Part shown: positions 51,064-59,994 of the stretch, piece by piece
How positions within the stretch are numbered: position 1 is the stretch's first letter
Layout: each line of letters starts with the position of its first letter
Source of the DNA: Qipengyuania_C sp046254955
GTDB lineage: Bacteria; Pseudomonadota; Alphaproteobacteria; Sphingomonadales; Sphingomonadaceae
Reading direction: 5' to 3'
DNA length: 64,000 nt
Assembly: GCF_046254955.1 (NCBI RefSeq)
Contig: NZ_JBJXRG010000002.1
Coordinates: 186,001 to 250,000 of the forward strand
Translations under genes and position numbers: made by a program
Notes under the pieces: generated by a model
The model's database searches: none
Seen by the model: the letters and a program-made list of their open reading frames with translations, nothing else
What the model was told of the DNA's origin: nothing

Positions 51064-52892
51064 TGCCTGCTGATACTTTCGAAATCGGTGGCAAATCCTA
51101 CCCCATCGTTGACCACACCTACGATGTTGTCGTGGTGGGCGCAGGTGGCTCGGGCCTGCGCGCTACGATGGGCGCTGCCGAAGCGGGCCTGCGCACCGCG
51201 AATATCTCCAAGGTTTTCCCCACGCGCTCGCACACTGTGGCCGCGCAAGGCGGGATCGCCGCTTCGCTCGGCAACAATTCGCCCGACCACTGGTCGTGGC
51301 ACATGTACGACACCGTCAAGGGCTCTGATTGGCTCGGTGACCAGGACGCCATCGAATATATGGTGCGAGAAGCACCGGCTGCGGTTTACGAGCTTGAGCA
51401 TGCCGGTGTGCCTTTCAGCCGCAACGACGATGGCACGATCTACCAGCGCCCCTTCGGCGGCCACATGCAGAACATGGGTGAGGGGCCTCCGGTGCAGCGT
51501 ACTTGCGCTGCAGCGGACCGTACCGGCCATGCGATGCTGCACGCGCTCTACCAGCAAAGCCTGAAATACGACGCGGACTTTTTCATCGAATACTTCGCGA
51601 TCGACCTGATCATGAAGGACGGCAAATGCGTCGGCGTGATCGCGCTGTGCCTTGACGATGGGACGATCCATCGCTTCCGCGCTCATGCAGTGGTGCTGGC
51701 AACGGGCGGCTACGGCCGCTGCTATTTCACCGCAACCTCGGCGCACACCTGCACCGGCGACGGCGGCGGCATGGTGCTGCGCGCCGGACTGCCATTGCAA
51801 GACATGGAGTTCGTCCAGTTCCACCCCACCGGGATCTACGGCGCCGGCGTGCTGATTACCGAAGGCGCGCGCGGCGAGGGCGGCTACCTCACCAACTCTG
51901 AAGGCGAGCGCTTTATGGAGCGTTATGCGCCCTCTGCGAAAGACCTCGCCTCGCGCGATGTCGTCTCGCGCTCGATGGCGCTGGAAATGCGCGAGGGGCG
52001 CGGTGTCGGCGAAGATGGCGATCACATCTACCTCCACCTTGATCACATCGATCCCAAGGTGCTGGCCGAACGGCTGCCGGGCATCACCGAAAGCGGCAAG
52101 ATTTTTGCCGGTGTCGACCTGACGCGCCAGCCGCTGCCGGTTACGCCGACGGTGCATTACAACATGGGCGGCATTCCCTGTAATTATCACGGCGAAGTCG
52201 TGACCATCGGCGCGGATGGCGATCCGGAAACCGTGGTCGAAGGCCTCTTCGCAGTTGGCGAAGCGGCATGCGTCTCGGTCCACGGCGCGAACCGCCTCGG
52301 CTCGAACTCGCTGATCGATCTCGTGGTGTTCGGGCGTGCAACAGGCCACCGCCTCAAGGAGCTGGTCAAGCCCGGTACCTCGCATGACGAACTGCCTTCT
52401 GACAGTGCGGAAATGGCGCTGACCCGGCTCGATACCTTCCGCAACGCCTCTGGCGCTTCAAGCACTGCCGAGATACGCTCTGACATGCAGAAGGGTATGC
52501 AGAAGCATGCTGCCGTGTTCCGCGACAGCAAGCTGCTGTCCGAAGGTGTTGACGTCCTTAAGCAGGTCAACAAGAAGCTGGAAGACGTCGCGGTCACCGA
52601 TCGCTCACTGATCTGGAACACCGATCTCGTCGAAACGCTCGAGCTCGACAACCTGATGGCGCAGGCCAATGTCACCATTGCCTCTGCCGAAAACCGCAAG
52701 GAATCGCGCGGCGCGCATGCGCATGAGGATTTCCCCGATCGTAACGACGGTGAGTGGATGAAGCACACAGTAGCCTGGTTCGAAGGCTGGGGCGGCAAGA
52801 GCGGAGACGTGAAGATCGATTATCGCCCGGTCCACGAATACACGCTCACGGACGATGCGGATTACATCGAGCCCAAGGCGCGGGTGTATTGA
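51063..52892 (+). CDS. sdhA: Succinate dehydrogenase flavoprotein subunit
   Basis: A 609-residue flavoprotein. The FAD motif GAGGSGLRA is near residue 25, the covalent flavin histidine lies in TRSHTVAAQGG near residue 57, and HPTGIYG and RGEGGYL form the active site. It oxidises succinate. The ATG at 51063 shares bases with the sdhD stop. sdhB, which normally follows, is absent here: the next gene is aroQ, overlapping by four bases. Confidence 0.96.
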   Translation: MPADTFEIGGKSYPIVDHTYDVVVVGAGGSGLRATMGAAEAGLRTANISKVFPTRSHTVAAQGGIAASLGNNSPDHWSWHMYDTVKGSDWLGDQDAIEYMVREAPAAVYELEHAGVPFSRNDDGTIYQRPFGGHMQNMGEGPPVQRTCAAADRTGHAMLHALYQQSLKYDADFFIEYFAIDLIMKDGKCVGVIALCLDDGTIHRFRAHAVVLATGGYGRCYFTATSAHTCTGDGGGMVLRAGLPLQDMEFVQFHPTGIYGAGVLITEGARGEGGYLTNSEGERFMERYAPSAKDLASRDVVSRSMALEMREGRGVGEDGDHIYLHLDHIDPKVLAERLPGITESGKIFAGVDLTRQPLPVTPTVHYNMGGIPCNYHGEVVTIGADGDPETVVEGLFAVGEAACVSVHGANRLGSNSLIDLVVFGRATGHRLKELVKPGTSHDELPSDSAEMALTRLDTFRNASGASSTAEIRSDMQKGMQKHAAVFRDSKLLSEGVDVLKQVNKKLEDVAVTDRSLIWNTDLVETLELDNLMAQANVTIASAENRKESRGAHAHEDFPDRNDGEWMKHTVAWFEGWGGKSGDVKIDYRPVHEYTLTDDADYIEPKARVY

Positions 52893-53335
52893 GCGCGGCG
52901 GACGTACCCCTGATCTATGTCCTGAACGGGCCGAATCTCAACCTGCTCGGCATGCGCGAGCCGGAGATTTACGGTTCCGATTCACTTGATGATGTCCACG
53001 CCATGCTCGAGGAAAAAGCAGGCGAGCTCGGCGTTGCGATCGAGTTTCGCCAATCCAACCACGAAGGCGAGCTGGTTGACTGGTTGCATGAAGCGCACGC
53101 CGCTGGGGCAAGGGCGGTCCTGCTCAACGGGGCAGCCTATACCCATACATCGATCGCGCTGCTCGATGCGATCAAGGCGATCGATGTACCCGTGATCGAG
53201 GTGCATCTTTCCGATCCGGCCCAGCGAGAGGAATTCCGCCATATCTCCTATGTCGGGATGGGCGCGGCCGACGAAGTCAAAGGCCTCGGCGCGCAAAGCT
53301 ATGTTGTTGCATTGGAGAAAGCTGCGGCGCTCTAG
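52889..53335 (+). CDS. aroQ: Type II 3-dehydroquinate dehydratase
   Basis: A 148-residue dodecameric dehydratase of the shikimate pathway. NGPNLNLLG near residue 13, the catalytic tyrosine in EPEIYGS near residue 28, the NGAAYTHTS segment and His in EVHLSD are present. The start is a TTG overlapping the sdhA stop (TTGA); no ATG or GTG lies between it and the conserved start. aroQ-accB-accC is a frequent alphaproteobacterial order. Confidence 0.92.
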   Translation: MSAADVPLIYVLNGPNLNLLGMREPEIYGSDSLDDVHAMLEEKAGELGVAIEFRQSNHEGELVDWLHEAHAAGARAVLLNGAAYTHTSIALLDAIKAIDVPVIEVHLSDPAQREEFRHISYVGMGAADEVKGLGAQSYVVALEKAAAL

Positions 53336-53412
53336 CGATTTGCTGTCAACCCCTTGCCAGCCAGCTTCCGCCCGCGCATAGGCCATGGCCGGACTTTCAA
53401 TGAGAGGCATTT

Positions 53413-53910
53413 ATGGCCGATAGCAAGCGCCCTGCAGCCAAATCGCAGGGCATGAACGTCGATACCAGGCTCGTACGCGAACTCGCGGAGATGCTGGGCG
53501 AAACAGGTCTTACCGTAATCGAAGTCGAGGATGGCGATCGCAAGATCAAGGTCTCGCGTGGGGGCGGTTTTGCCGCAGCCCCTGCGCCTGCTCCAGCGCC
53601 CATGATGGCCCCGACTGCCGCCGCTCCGGCAGCAGCTCCGACTAGCGAGAGTGAAGCGGCGCCAGCTGCCGATACGGCAGACGCGCTGAAATCGCCGATG
53701 GTCGGTACAGTTTATCTCGCTCCCGATCCCGAGGCAGACAACTTCATCGCCGTGGGCGACAGCGTCAAGAAGGGTGACACCTTGCTGATCGTGGAGGCCA
53801 TGAAGGTCATGAACCCGATTCAGGCCGATCGCGATGGTACGGTGAAAGCGATCTTGGTCGACAACGCCCAGCCGATCGAATTCGATCAGCCGCTTGTCGT
53901 AATCGCCTGA
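53413..53910 (+). CDS. accB: Biotin carboxyl carrier protein of acetyl-CoA carboxylase
   Basis: A 165-residue BCCP. The biotinylated lysine is Lys131 in EAMKVMNP. A flexible Ala/Pro-rich linker of about 40 residues (from about 50 to 90) joins an N-terminal region to the biotinyl domain. It shuttles carboxybiotin between biotin carboxylase and carboxyltransferase. It starts 77 bases after aroQ and ends 10 bases before accC. Confidence 0.96.
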   Translation: MADSKRPAAKSQGMNVDTRLVRELAEMLGETGLTVIEVEDGDRKIKVSRGGGFAAAPAPAPAPMMAPTAAAPAAAPTSESEAAPAADTADALKSPMVGTVYLAPDPEADNFIAVGDSVKKGDTLLIVEAMKVMNPIQADRDGTVKAILVDNAQPIEFDQPLVVIA

Positions 53911-53920
53911 GCCAAGATTG

Positions 53921-55270
53921 ATGAGTATTACGCGTATCCTGATCGCCAACCGCGGCGAAATCGCGCTTCGCATACATCGCGCGGCGCATGAAATGGGTAT
54001 TGAGACCGTTGCGGTGCACTCCACCGCCGACGCAGATGCGATGCATGTCCGCCTGGCGGATCACGCGGTGTGCATAGGGCCGCCGCCTGCCACCAACAGC
54101 TATCTCGACATTGCAGCGATCATCTCTGCGGCCGAAATCAGCAGGGCCGATGCGATCCACCCTGGCTATGGCTTCCTTTCGGAAAATGCGAAATTCGCGG
54201 AGATAGTCGAAGCACACGACATCGCTTGGATCGGACCCAAGCCCGAGCATATCCGCACCATGGGCGACAAGGTTGCCGCCAAGCAGACTGCCGGCGCGCT
54301 GGGCTTACCGTTGGTGCCCGGCTCCGATGGCGCAGTGTCGGACTATGGCGAGGCGCGCAAGATTTGCGCAGACATCGGCTATCCCGTGATCATCAAGGCT
54401 GCATCGGGGGGCGGGGGCCGCGGCATGAAGGTTTGCGAAAGCGAAGACCAGCTCGAGACCCTGATGAAACAGGCTGGCAGCGAGGCGAAGGCCGCGTTCG
54501 GAGACGACACGGTCTACATCGAGAAATACCTCGGTAATCCGCGCCACATCGAGTTCCAGGTTTTCGGCGATGGGGAAGGCAACGCGATTCATCTTGGCGA
54601 GCGCGACTGTTCGCTCCAGCGCCGCCACCAGAAGGTGCTGGAAGAAGCGCCTTCGCCGGTGATCTCGGATGAAGACCGCATGCGCATGGGCGAAGTCTGC
54701 TCAAAGGCCATGCGCGACATGGGCTATCGCGGCGCAGGAACGATCGAGTTCCTATGGGAGAACGGCGAGTTCTACTTCATTGAGATGAACACGCGCCTGC
54801 AAGTTGAACATCCTGTGACCGAAGCAATAACCGGGGTCGACCTGGTGCGCGAACAGATCCGTATCGCAGCGGGCAAGCCCCTCTCGGTTTCGCAGGATGA
54901 GCTCGAGTTTCATGGCCATGCGATCGAATGCCGGATCAATGCCGAGGATCCCTTCACCTTCGCCCCGTCACCGGGTGAGGTCACCTATTACCATGCCGCT
55001 GGCGGCATGCATGTTCGGGTCGATAGCGGGCTCTATGCGGGGTATCGCATTCCGCCCTATTACGATTCGATGATCGCCAAGCTGATTGTCTACGGCCGTA
55101 CCCGCGAAGGGTGCATCATGCGCCTGCGCAGGGCGCTCGAGGAGATGGTGGTCGAGGGCGTGAAGACCAACATTCCGCTGCATCAGGAACTGCTGCGGCA
55201 GGATGACGTGATCAACGGTGCCTATACGATCAAGTGGCTCGAGGAATGGCTCGAGACGCGCGAGAGTTAA
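53921..55270 (+). CDS. accC: Biotin carboxylase subunit of acetyl-CoA carboxylase
   Basis: A 449-residue ATP-grasp enzyme. It opens ILIANRGEIALR, has the glycine-rich ATP loop ASGGGGRGMK near residue 160, EKYL and the EMNTRLQVEHPVTE active-site segment near residue 288. It carboxylates the biotin of AccB. I chose the ATG at 53921; a TTG immediately before it is less likely. It is convergent with the third GGDEF-EAL gene. Confidence 0.96.
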   Translation: MSITRILIANRGEIALRIHRAAHEMGIETVAVHSTADADAMHVRLADHAVCIGPPPATNSYLDIAAIISAAEISRADAIHPGYGFLSENAKFAEIVEAHDIAWIGPKPEHIRTMGDKVAAKQTAGALGLPLVPGSDGAVSDYGEARKICADIGYPVIIKAASGGGGRGMKVCESEDQLETLMKQAGSEAKAAFGDDTVYIEKYLGNPRHIEFQVFGDGEGNAIHLGERDCSLQRRHQKVLEEAPSPVISDEDRMRMGEVCSKAMRDMGYRGAGTIEFLWENGEFYFIEMNTRLQVEHPVTEAITGVDLVREQIRIAAGKPLSVSQDELEFHGHAIECRINAEDPFTFAPSPGEVTYYHAAGGMHVRVDSGLYAGYRIPPYYDSMIAKLIVYGRTREGCIMRLRRALEEMVVEGVKTNIPLHQELLRQDDVINGAYTIKWLEEWLETRES

Positions 55271-55284
55271 ACCGCGATCGCCGA

Positions 55285-57498
55285 TTATCGGTGCAGGTTC
55301 CTGAGCGCGTAGGGTACCGGATCGATCGGCTCGGAGTTTGGCGGCGGAATGGTCGCATGTTCGACATTTTCCGGTGCTGCATCGAAGCCCAATTCAGCCA
55401 GTTGTGATGCGGGTACCCTTTGCCGCGTGCACCATCCGTCTCCGCCGTCGCTGATCAGCGGCGTTTCGAAACTCACTGCCTGCCATTCACCTTCCGAGCG
55501 TTTCACTTCGGCAACCACGAGCTGGCCACCGCCGAGGTCGATGATGTATTTGGTGCCCAACTCAACGTCGGTCAGTCCCTTGATGCGGGCACCTGTCTGC
55601 GAAAGATTGACGATCGTCGCCGTGTGTTGCTCGTCGCCTACCACGATATTGACCCGCCGCATCATAGATCGGCGGTTTGCCCGTGCCTGACTGGTGCCAT
55701 TGGGCTCTATCCAGATTTCGCCGTTTTCGACCATCGTGAGGACATTGTCATTGGGCATGGCCTTGCCGTAGATATAGCCCTGAACGGTCGTCACACCGCG
55801 ATCGCGCACGAAGCTTAGCTCATCGGGCGCTTCGATACCTTCTGCGGTTGTTTCCATCTCGAGCGATTGTGCCAGCCGCACGATCGCATCGATGATTGCT
55901 GCGTTGCTCTTGATACTGCCGTCGACCGCGCCCCGGATAAAACTCTGATCGATCTTGATCTTGTCGAAGGGGGCATCCTGAAGGTAGCCGAGCGAGGAGT
56001 AACCCGTACCGAAGTCGTCAAGTGCGAAGCGGACGCCAAGTTCCTTGATGATTTCGAAGCGCTTCACCGTGCCCTCGCCATCGCCTAGGAACACGCTTTC
56101 GGTGATCTCCAGCTCGAGGCGGTCCGGCTGCAGACCGGCATTGGCCAGCGCGCTGGTGATTACGCCCGGCAGGTTCTCGGTCATGAACTGGACAGGCGAG
56201 ACGTTGACCGCCACGCGGATATCATCGGGCCAACCTGCCGCATCATGGCAGGCTTGGCGCAAGGCCCACTCACCCAATGGGATGATCAGGCCGGTTTCCT
56301 CAGCGACCGAAATGAACAGCGCAGGGCTTACCATTCCGCGTTCGGGGTGATTCCAGCGCAGCAAGGCCTCGAAACCCTTGACCCGGTTTTCTATTGGGCA
56401 GGTGAGAGGTTGGTAGTGCACTTCGAATTCGCCGCGTTCGAGCGCTTTGCGCATCTCTTCTTCGATCTGGCGGCGTTCTTCGGCCTTGCTGTGCAGTTCG
56501 CTCGAATAGAAGCGGAATTGGCCGCGTCCGCCTTCCTTGGCAGCATAAAGCGAAAGGTCGGCACTCCGCACGAGTTCGTCAACATCACTTCCGTCATATG
56601 GGAAGATCGCAATTCCCACCGATGCCCCGATGACGCAGCTATTGCCTTCAATAAGATAGGGTTGCGACAGCATCTGGATGATGTGACTGGCCATGCTGCC
56701 CAGTTCGCTGCGGTCATCCTGGTCAGGTAGGATGATCTGAAACTCATCGCCGCCCAGGCGGCCGATCTCACCCTTTTTACCGACGATACGCTGCAAGCGT
56801 TGGGCAACCTGCTGCAGGAGCGCGTCGCCCGCCGGATGGCCGAGCGTATCATTGATGTGTTTGAACCGGTCGAGATCTAGCATCATCAGCGCGCAGCTGC
56901 GGTTGGCAACCTTGTAGGCAGTCAGCAGCGAAAGCAGCCGGTTGGTCATGCGAAAACGGTTGGCTAGCCCAGTGAGCGAATCAAACTGTGCTAGCCTTGT
57001 GGCGTCGGCGCGTTCACGGCGAGACAATGTGATATCGCTGGCATTCCCACGGTACCCGACAAAATCGCCCGCCGCGTCGAATTGCGGCCTGCCGCTGATC
57101 GCCCACCAGATTTCCTTGTCGCTGGTCCGGACTTTCACTTCCTTCTCGGTGAAGGTGTTTTTCGCGCGGATGAGGAAGGTGAGCTGTGCTCCGCTGGGCT
57201 CGTGTGAAGCGACTTCGCTTGCCGGGCTGCTTTCGAGATCGAGTAGCGATGCAAGCTGCGTGCCCAGCAGGTCGTCAATTTCTTGACCGAGAGAATTCGC
57301 CGCCTGCGTGGAGATATAGGTTAACTCACCTTGGGCATCGGTGGCCCAGAACCAGGAGAGTCCGGATTGCTCATAGTCGGAGAAAATGGCCAGTTTTTCG
57401 CGCGCGAGGTCGCCATCCGCGCTGCCCTTGCTGCGCAGGCTGAACAACCCAAGGCCGCCGCGTAGGCCACCGGTTCCTTCTCTTTGTGAACGAGGCAT
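55285..57498 (-). CDS. PAS-GGDEF-EAL-PilZ bifunctional c-di-GMP protein (third paralogue)
   Basis: A 737-residue relative of the tandem pair at 23.6-28.1 kb. A PAS-type segment (SWFWATD...YIS) covers about residues 45-160, GGDEF is intact at 249-253 and EAL at 377-379, with EITES, DDFGTG, KID and AEGIE all preserved. PilZ at the C-terminus keeps RSMMR and NLSQTG. It is therefore a candidate cyclase and phosphodiesterase. It sits 15 bases from the accC end, pointing the other way, and is divergent from the caspase-like gene. Confidence 0.93.
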   Translation of the reverse strand: MPRSQREGTGGLRGGLGLFSLRSKGSADGDLAREKLAIFSDYEQSGLSWFWATDAQGELTYISTQAANSLGQEIDDLLGTQLASLLDLESSPASEVASHEPSGAQLTFLIRAKNTFTEKEVKVRTSDKEIWWAISGRPQFDAAGDFVGYRGNASDITLSRRERADATRLAQFDSLTGLANRFRMTNRLLSLLTAYKVANRSCALMMLDLDRFKHINDTLGHPAGDALLQQVAQRLQRIVGKKGEIGRLGGDEFQIILPDQDDRSELGSMASHIIQMLSQPYLIEGNSCVIGASVGIAIFPYDGSDVDELVRSADLSLYAAKEGGRGQFRFYSSELHSKAEERRQIEEEMRKALERGEFEVHYQPLTCPIENRVKGFEALLRWNHPERGMVSPALFISVAEETGLIIPLGEWALRQACHDAAGWPDDIRVAVNVSPVQFMTENLPGVITSALANAGLQPDRLELEITESVFLGDGEGTVKRFEIIKELGVRFALDDFGTGYSSLGYLQDAPFDKIKIDQSFIRGAVDGSIKSNAAIIDAIVRLAQSLEMETTAEGIEAPDELSFVRDRGVTTVQGYIYGKAMPNDNVLTMVENGEIWIEPNGTSQARANRRSMMRRVNIVVGDEQHTATIVNLSQTGARIKGLTDVELGTKYIIDLGGGQLVVAEVKRSEGEWQAVSFETPLISDGGDGWCTRQRVPASQLAELGFDAAPENVEHATIPPPNSEPIDPVPYALRNLHR

Positions 57499-57676
57499 TG
57501 TCGTTCCGCTACCAAATTCCCCTAATATCCAGTGAAGGGGCAGTTAACCGGTTTGCCTTTAGGAATGCCTAACGTCAGGCGGGCCCTCACGATGGTATTT
57601 TAGGGGCAATCGCGTAAGAATTTGCTGGACATTAGCCTGTTGACGAAATGGCCCCTCTCGCGGCAGCTTGGACGAT

Positions 57677-58672
57677 ATGGGGCTCGTCAAAGGGAATCGG
57701 ATAGCTGCATTCGCTGTCTTCTGCGCGGCGTTGACGTTGTTCACGATCCCGACCGCTGCGCAGGAGGAACCCGCGCAGCCTCCTCCGCACACGACCGGAT
57801 GGCCCGGGCTGGGGACAGGCACGACCGCTCAGGAAACCATGGAAAGCCTCGCACGTGCGCCGGAGCTGCGCCGGGATATCAGTGCCAAGGAATTGCTGCG
57901 GGAACGACGACGGCTCGACCAAGCGTTGGGGGCGCTGAGACCCGGAACTCCGGGGACGGTAGACGCCTATGTTGTGGCGGTTGCGCTCGATAGCGATCCG
58001 GTATTCGCCCGCGAGGCGCGCGAGGCCGGGAAAGTTCTTTCGCGCAGGTACAATGCGCAAGGCCGCACCGTAGTGTTGGCCGGTCCAGATGGGCGCAACA
58101 GCGCGCTTCCACAGGGGTCTATCCGCAGCCTCGTCCTCGCATTGGCACATATTGCCGAGGTAATGGACGAAACCGAGGATGTGCTTGTGCTCTATTCAAC
58201 GAGCCATGGCGCGCCGCAGGGGCTTGCATATCATTACGGGGATACGGGCTTCGGAATACTCTCACCGGCGAAATTGCGTGACGTCTTGCTGGAACTCGAT
58301 ATCCGCAGACGTATCCTCATCCTCAGTGCCTGTTACTCGGGCATCTTCGTCGATCCGCTTTCCAGTCCCGATACCGCGATCCTCACTGCCTCCTATGCCA
58401 ATCGCCAGTCTTTCGGATGTGAAGCGGAGAACGACTGGACATTTTTTGGCGATGCATTGATCAATCGGGCGTTGCGCAAGCCGGTCGATTTGCAAACGGC
58501 CTCGGCAGAGGCGCACAGCGATATAGTCCGTTGGGAATCGAGCAAGCGCTTGTCGGCATCGTTGCCGCAAACGGTGGTTGGAGTGGGTGTCTCGCACTGG
58601 CTTCCCGCGCTCGAAGCGGGCATCCCGGCCACGGCGACCGAACCTGTCGGACGACCTTCCGTAGGGGAATAG
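57677..58672 (+). CDS. Exported peptidase C13 (legumain/caspase-like, clan CD)
   Basis: A 331-residue protein with a signal peptide (AAFAVFCAALTLF, cleavage near PTAAQ at about residue 28) and a clan CD fold. The catalytic dyad is His177 in STSHG and Cys219 in LSACYSG, each at the end of a hydrophobic strand as in legumains. Bacterial C13 proteins of this type are poorly characterised; asparaginyl-like cleavage in the periplasm is plausible but unproven. The ATG at 57677 lacks a strong ribosome site. Confidence 0.85.
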   Translation: MGLVKGNRIAAFAVFCAALTLFTIPTAAQEEPAQPPPHTTGWPGLGTGTTAQETMESLARAPELRRDISAKELLRERRRLDQALGALRPGTPGTVDAYVVAVALDSDPVFAREAREAGKVLSRRYNAQGRTVVLAGPDGRNSALPQGSIRSLVLALAHIAEVMDETEDVLVLYSTSHGAPQGLAYHYGDTGFGILSPAKLRDVLLELDIRRRILILSACYSGIFVDPLSSPDTAILTASYANRQSFGCEAENDWTFFGDALINRALRKPVDLQTASAEAHSDIVRWESSKRLSASLPQTVVGVGVSHWLPALEAGIPATATEPVGRPSVGE

Positions 58673-58773
58673 CGGGATTGCGCGCCGGGCATCCAAAAAA
58701 GCCGGTTTCCTCCCTTTTCTGCCGCTGACGGTTGTGTCAGTAAAGCACCCGATTGGCTGAGGAGGCCCGAAGA

Positions 58774-59970
58774 ATGAATCTGGATTTCACGCCCGAAGAG
58801 AACGCATTTCGCGATGAAGTGCGCAAGTTCATTGCGGAAAACCATCCAACCGATCTGCAGGTCGACGGGATGCGCGATGACATTCCACCCAAAGATATGG
58901 TCGCCTGGCACAAAATTCTTGGCGAAAAGGGCTGGTCGGTCCCGGCATGGCCCGAACAGTACGGCGGCACAGGCTGGACCCCGACGCAGCGCTATATCTG
59001 GTCGGAAGAGAACGCCCGCGCCAACACCATCATGCCGCTTCCGTTCGGCGTCTCTATGGTCGGTCCGGTTATCTATACCTTCGGCAACGAAGAGCAGAAA
59101 GAGCAGCATCTGCCCGGTATTCGGAGCGGCGATGTGTGGTGGTGCCAAGGCTATAGCGAGCCGGGCGCAGGATCGGATCTCGCCTCGCTCAAGACCACCG
59201 CAGTGCGCGATGGCGATCACTATGTGATCAACGGCCAGAAGACCTGGACCACGCTTGCGCAGCACGCAGACTGGGGCTTCTTCCTGTGCCGCACTGATCC
59301 CGATGCCGCCAAGCCGCAGGAAGGCATCAGCTTCATCCTCGTCGACATGAAGACGCCGGGTATTGAAGTGCGCCCGATCAAGCTGATCGACGGCGGTTAC
59401 GAGGTCAACGAGACGTGGCTCACCGATGTGCGTGTGCCGGTCGAGAACTTGGTCGGCGAAGAGAACAAGGGCTGGACCTACGCCAAGTTCCTGCTGGCGC
59501 ATGAGCGCAGCGGCATTGCCGGAGTAGCGCGGTCCAAACGCGGTGTTGAGCGCCTGCGCGAGATCGCTCGCAACGAAGAGCTGAACGGTGGCCCGCTGAT
59601 GGAAGACTACAATTTCGCCAGCAAGGTGAGCCAGCTCGAGATCGACCTTGCGGCGCTCGAAATCACCGAGCTTCGGACTCTGGCCGGTGAGCAAGCCGGC
59701 CGCGGTCCCGGACCGGAAAGCTCGATCCTCAAGATCAAGGGCACCGAGATCCAGCAACGGCTGACCGAGCTGACTTTAGAGGCCGTCGGCCATTATGGCA
59801 CACCGTTCTATCAGGGCATCAGCGATCCCGGATCGAATGAATATCCGATCGGGCCCGACTACGCGCAGCATTCGGCAGCGACATATTTCAATATGCGCAA
59901 GACCTCGATCTACGGCGGATCGAACGAGATCCAGCGCAACATAATCACAAAGATGATCCTCGGCCTCTAG
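58774..59970 (+). CDS. Acyl-CoA dehydrogenase (first of pair)
   Basis: A 398-residue FAD enzyme of the acyl-CoA dehydrogenase family. CQGYSEPGAGSDLAS near residue 130 is the FAD/substrate loop, and the C-terminal IYGGSNEIQRNI replaces the YEGT found in medium-chain enzymes, so the catalytic Glu is not at that position. The ATG at 58774 has GAGGAGG eight bases upstream. A second dehydrogenase follows 24 bases later, which suggests a heteromeric complex. Confidence 0.93.
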   Translation: MNLDFTPEENAFRDEVRKFIAENHPTDLQVDGMRDDIPPKDMVAWHKILGEKGWSVPAWPEQYGGTGWTPTQRYIWSEENARANTIMPLPFGVSMVGPVIYTFGNEEQKEQHLPGIRSGDVWWCQGYSEPGAGSDLASLKTTAVRDGDHYVINGQKTWTTLAQHADWGFFLCRTDPDAAKPQEGISFILVDMKTPGIEVRPIKLIDGGYEVNETWLTDVRVPVENLVGEENKGWTYAKFLLAHERSGIAGVARSKRGVERLREIARNEELNGGPLMEDYNFASKVSQLEIDLAALEITELRTLAGEQAGRGPGPESSILKIKGTEIQQRLTELTLEAVGHYGTPFYQGISDPGSNEYPIGPDYAQHSAATYFNMRKTSIYGGSNEIQRNIITKMILGL

Positions 59971-59994
59971 GCCGATCGATCAGGGAGACATTCA

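Noticed and set aside
50949..52385. Long minus-strand frame opposite sdhA
   Set aside because: No domain is visible and it lies wholly opposite a certain gene.
58393..59757. Long minus-strand frame opposite the first acyl-CoA dehydrogenase
   Set aside because: Spans two genes antisense, without motifs or a ribosome site.
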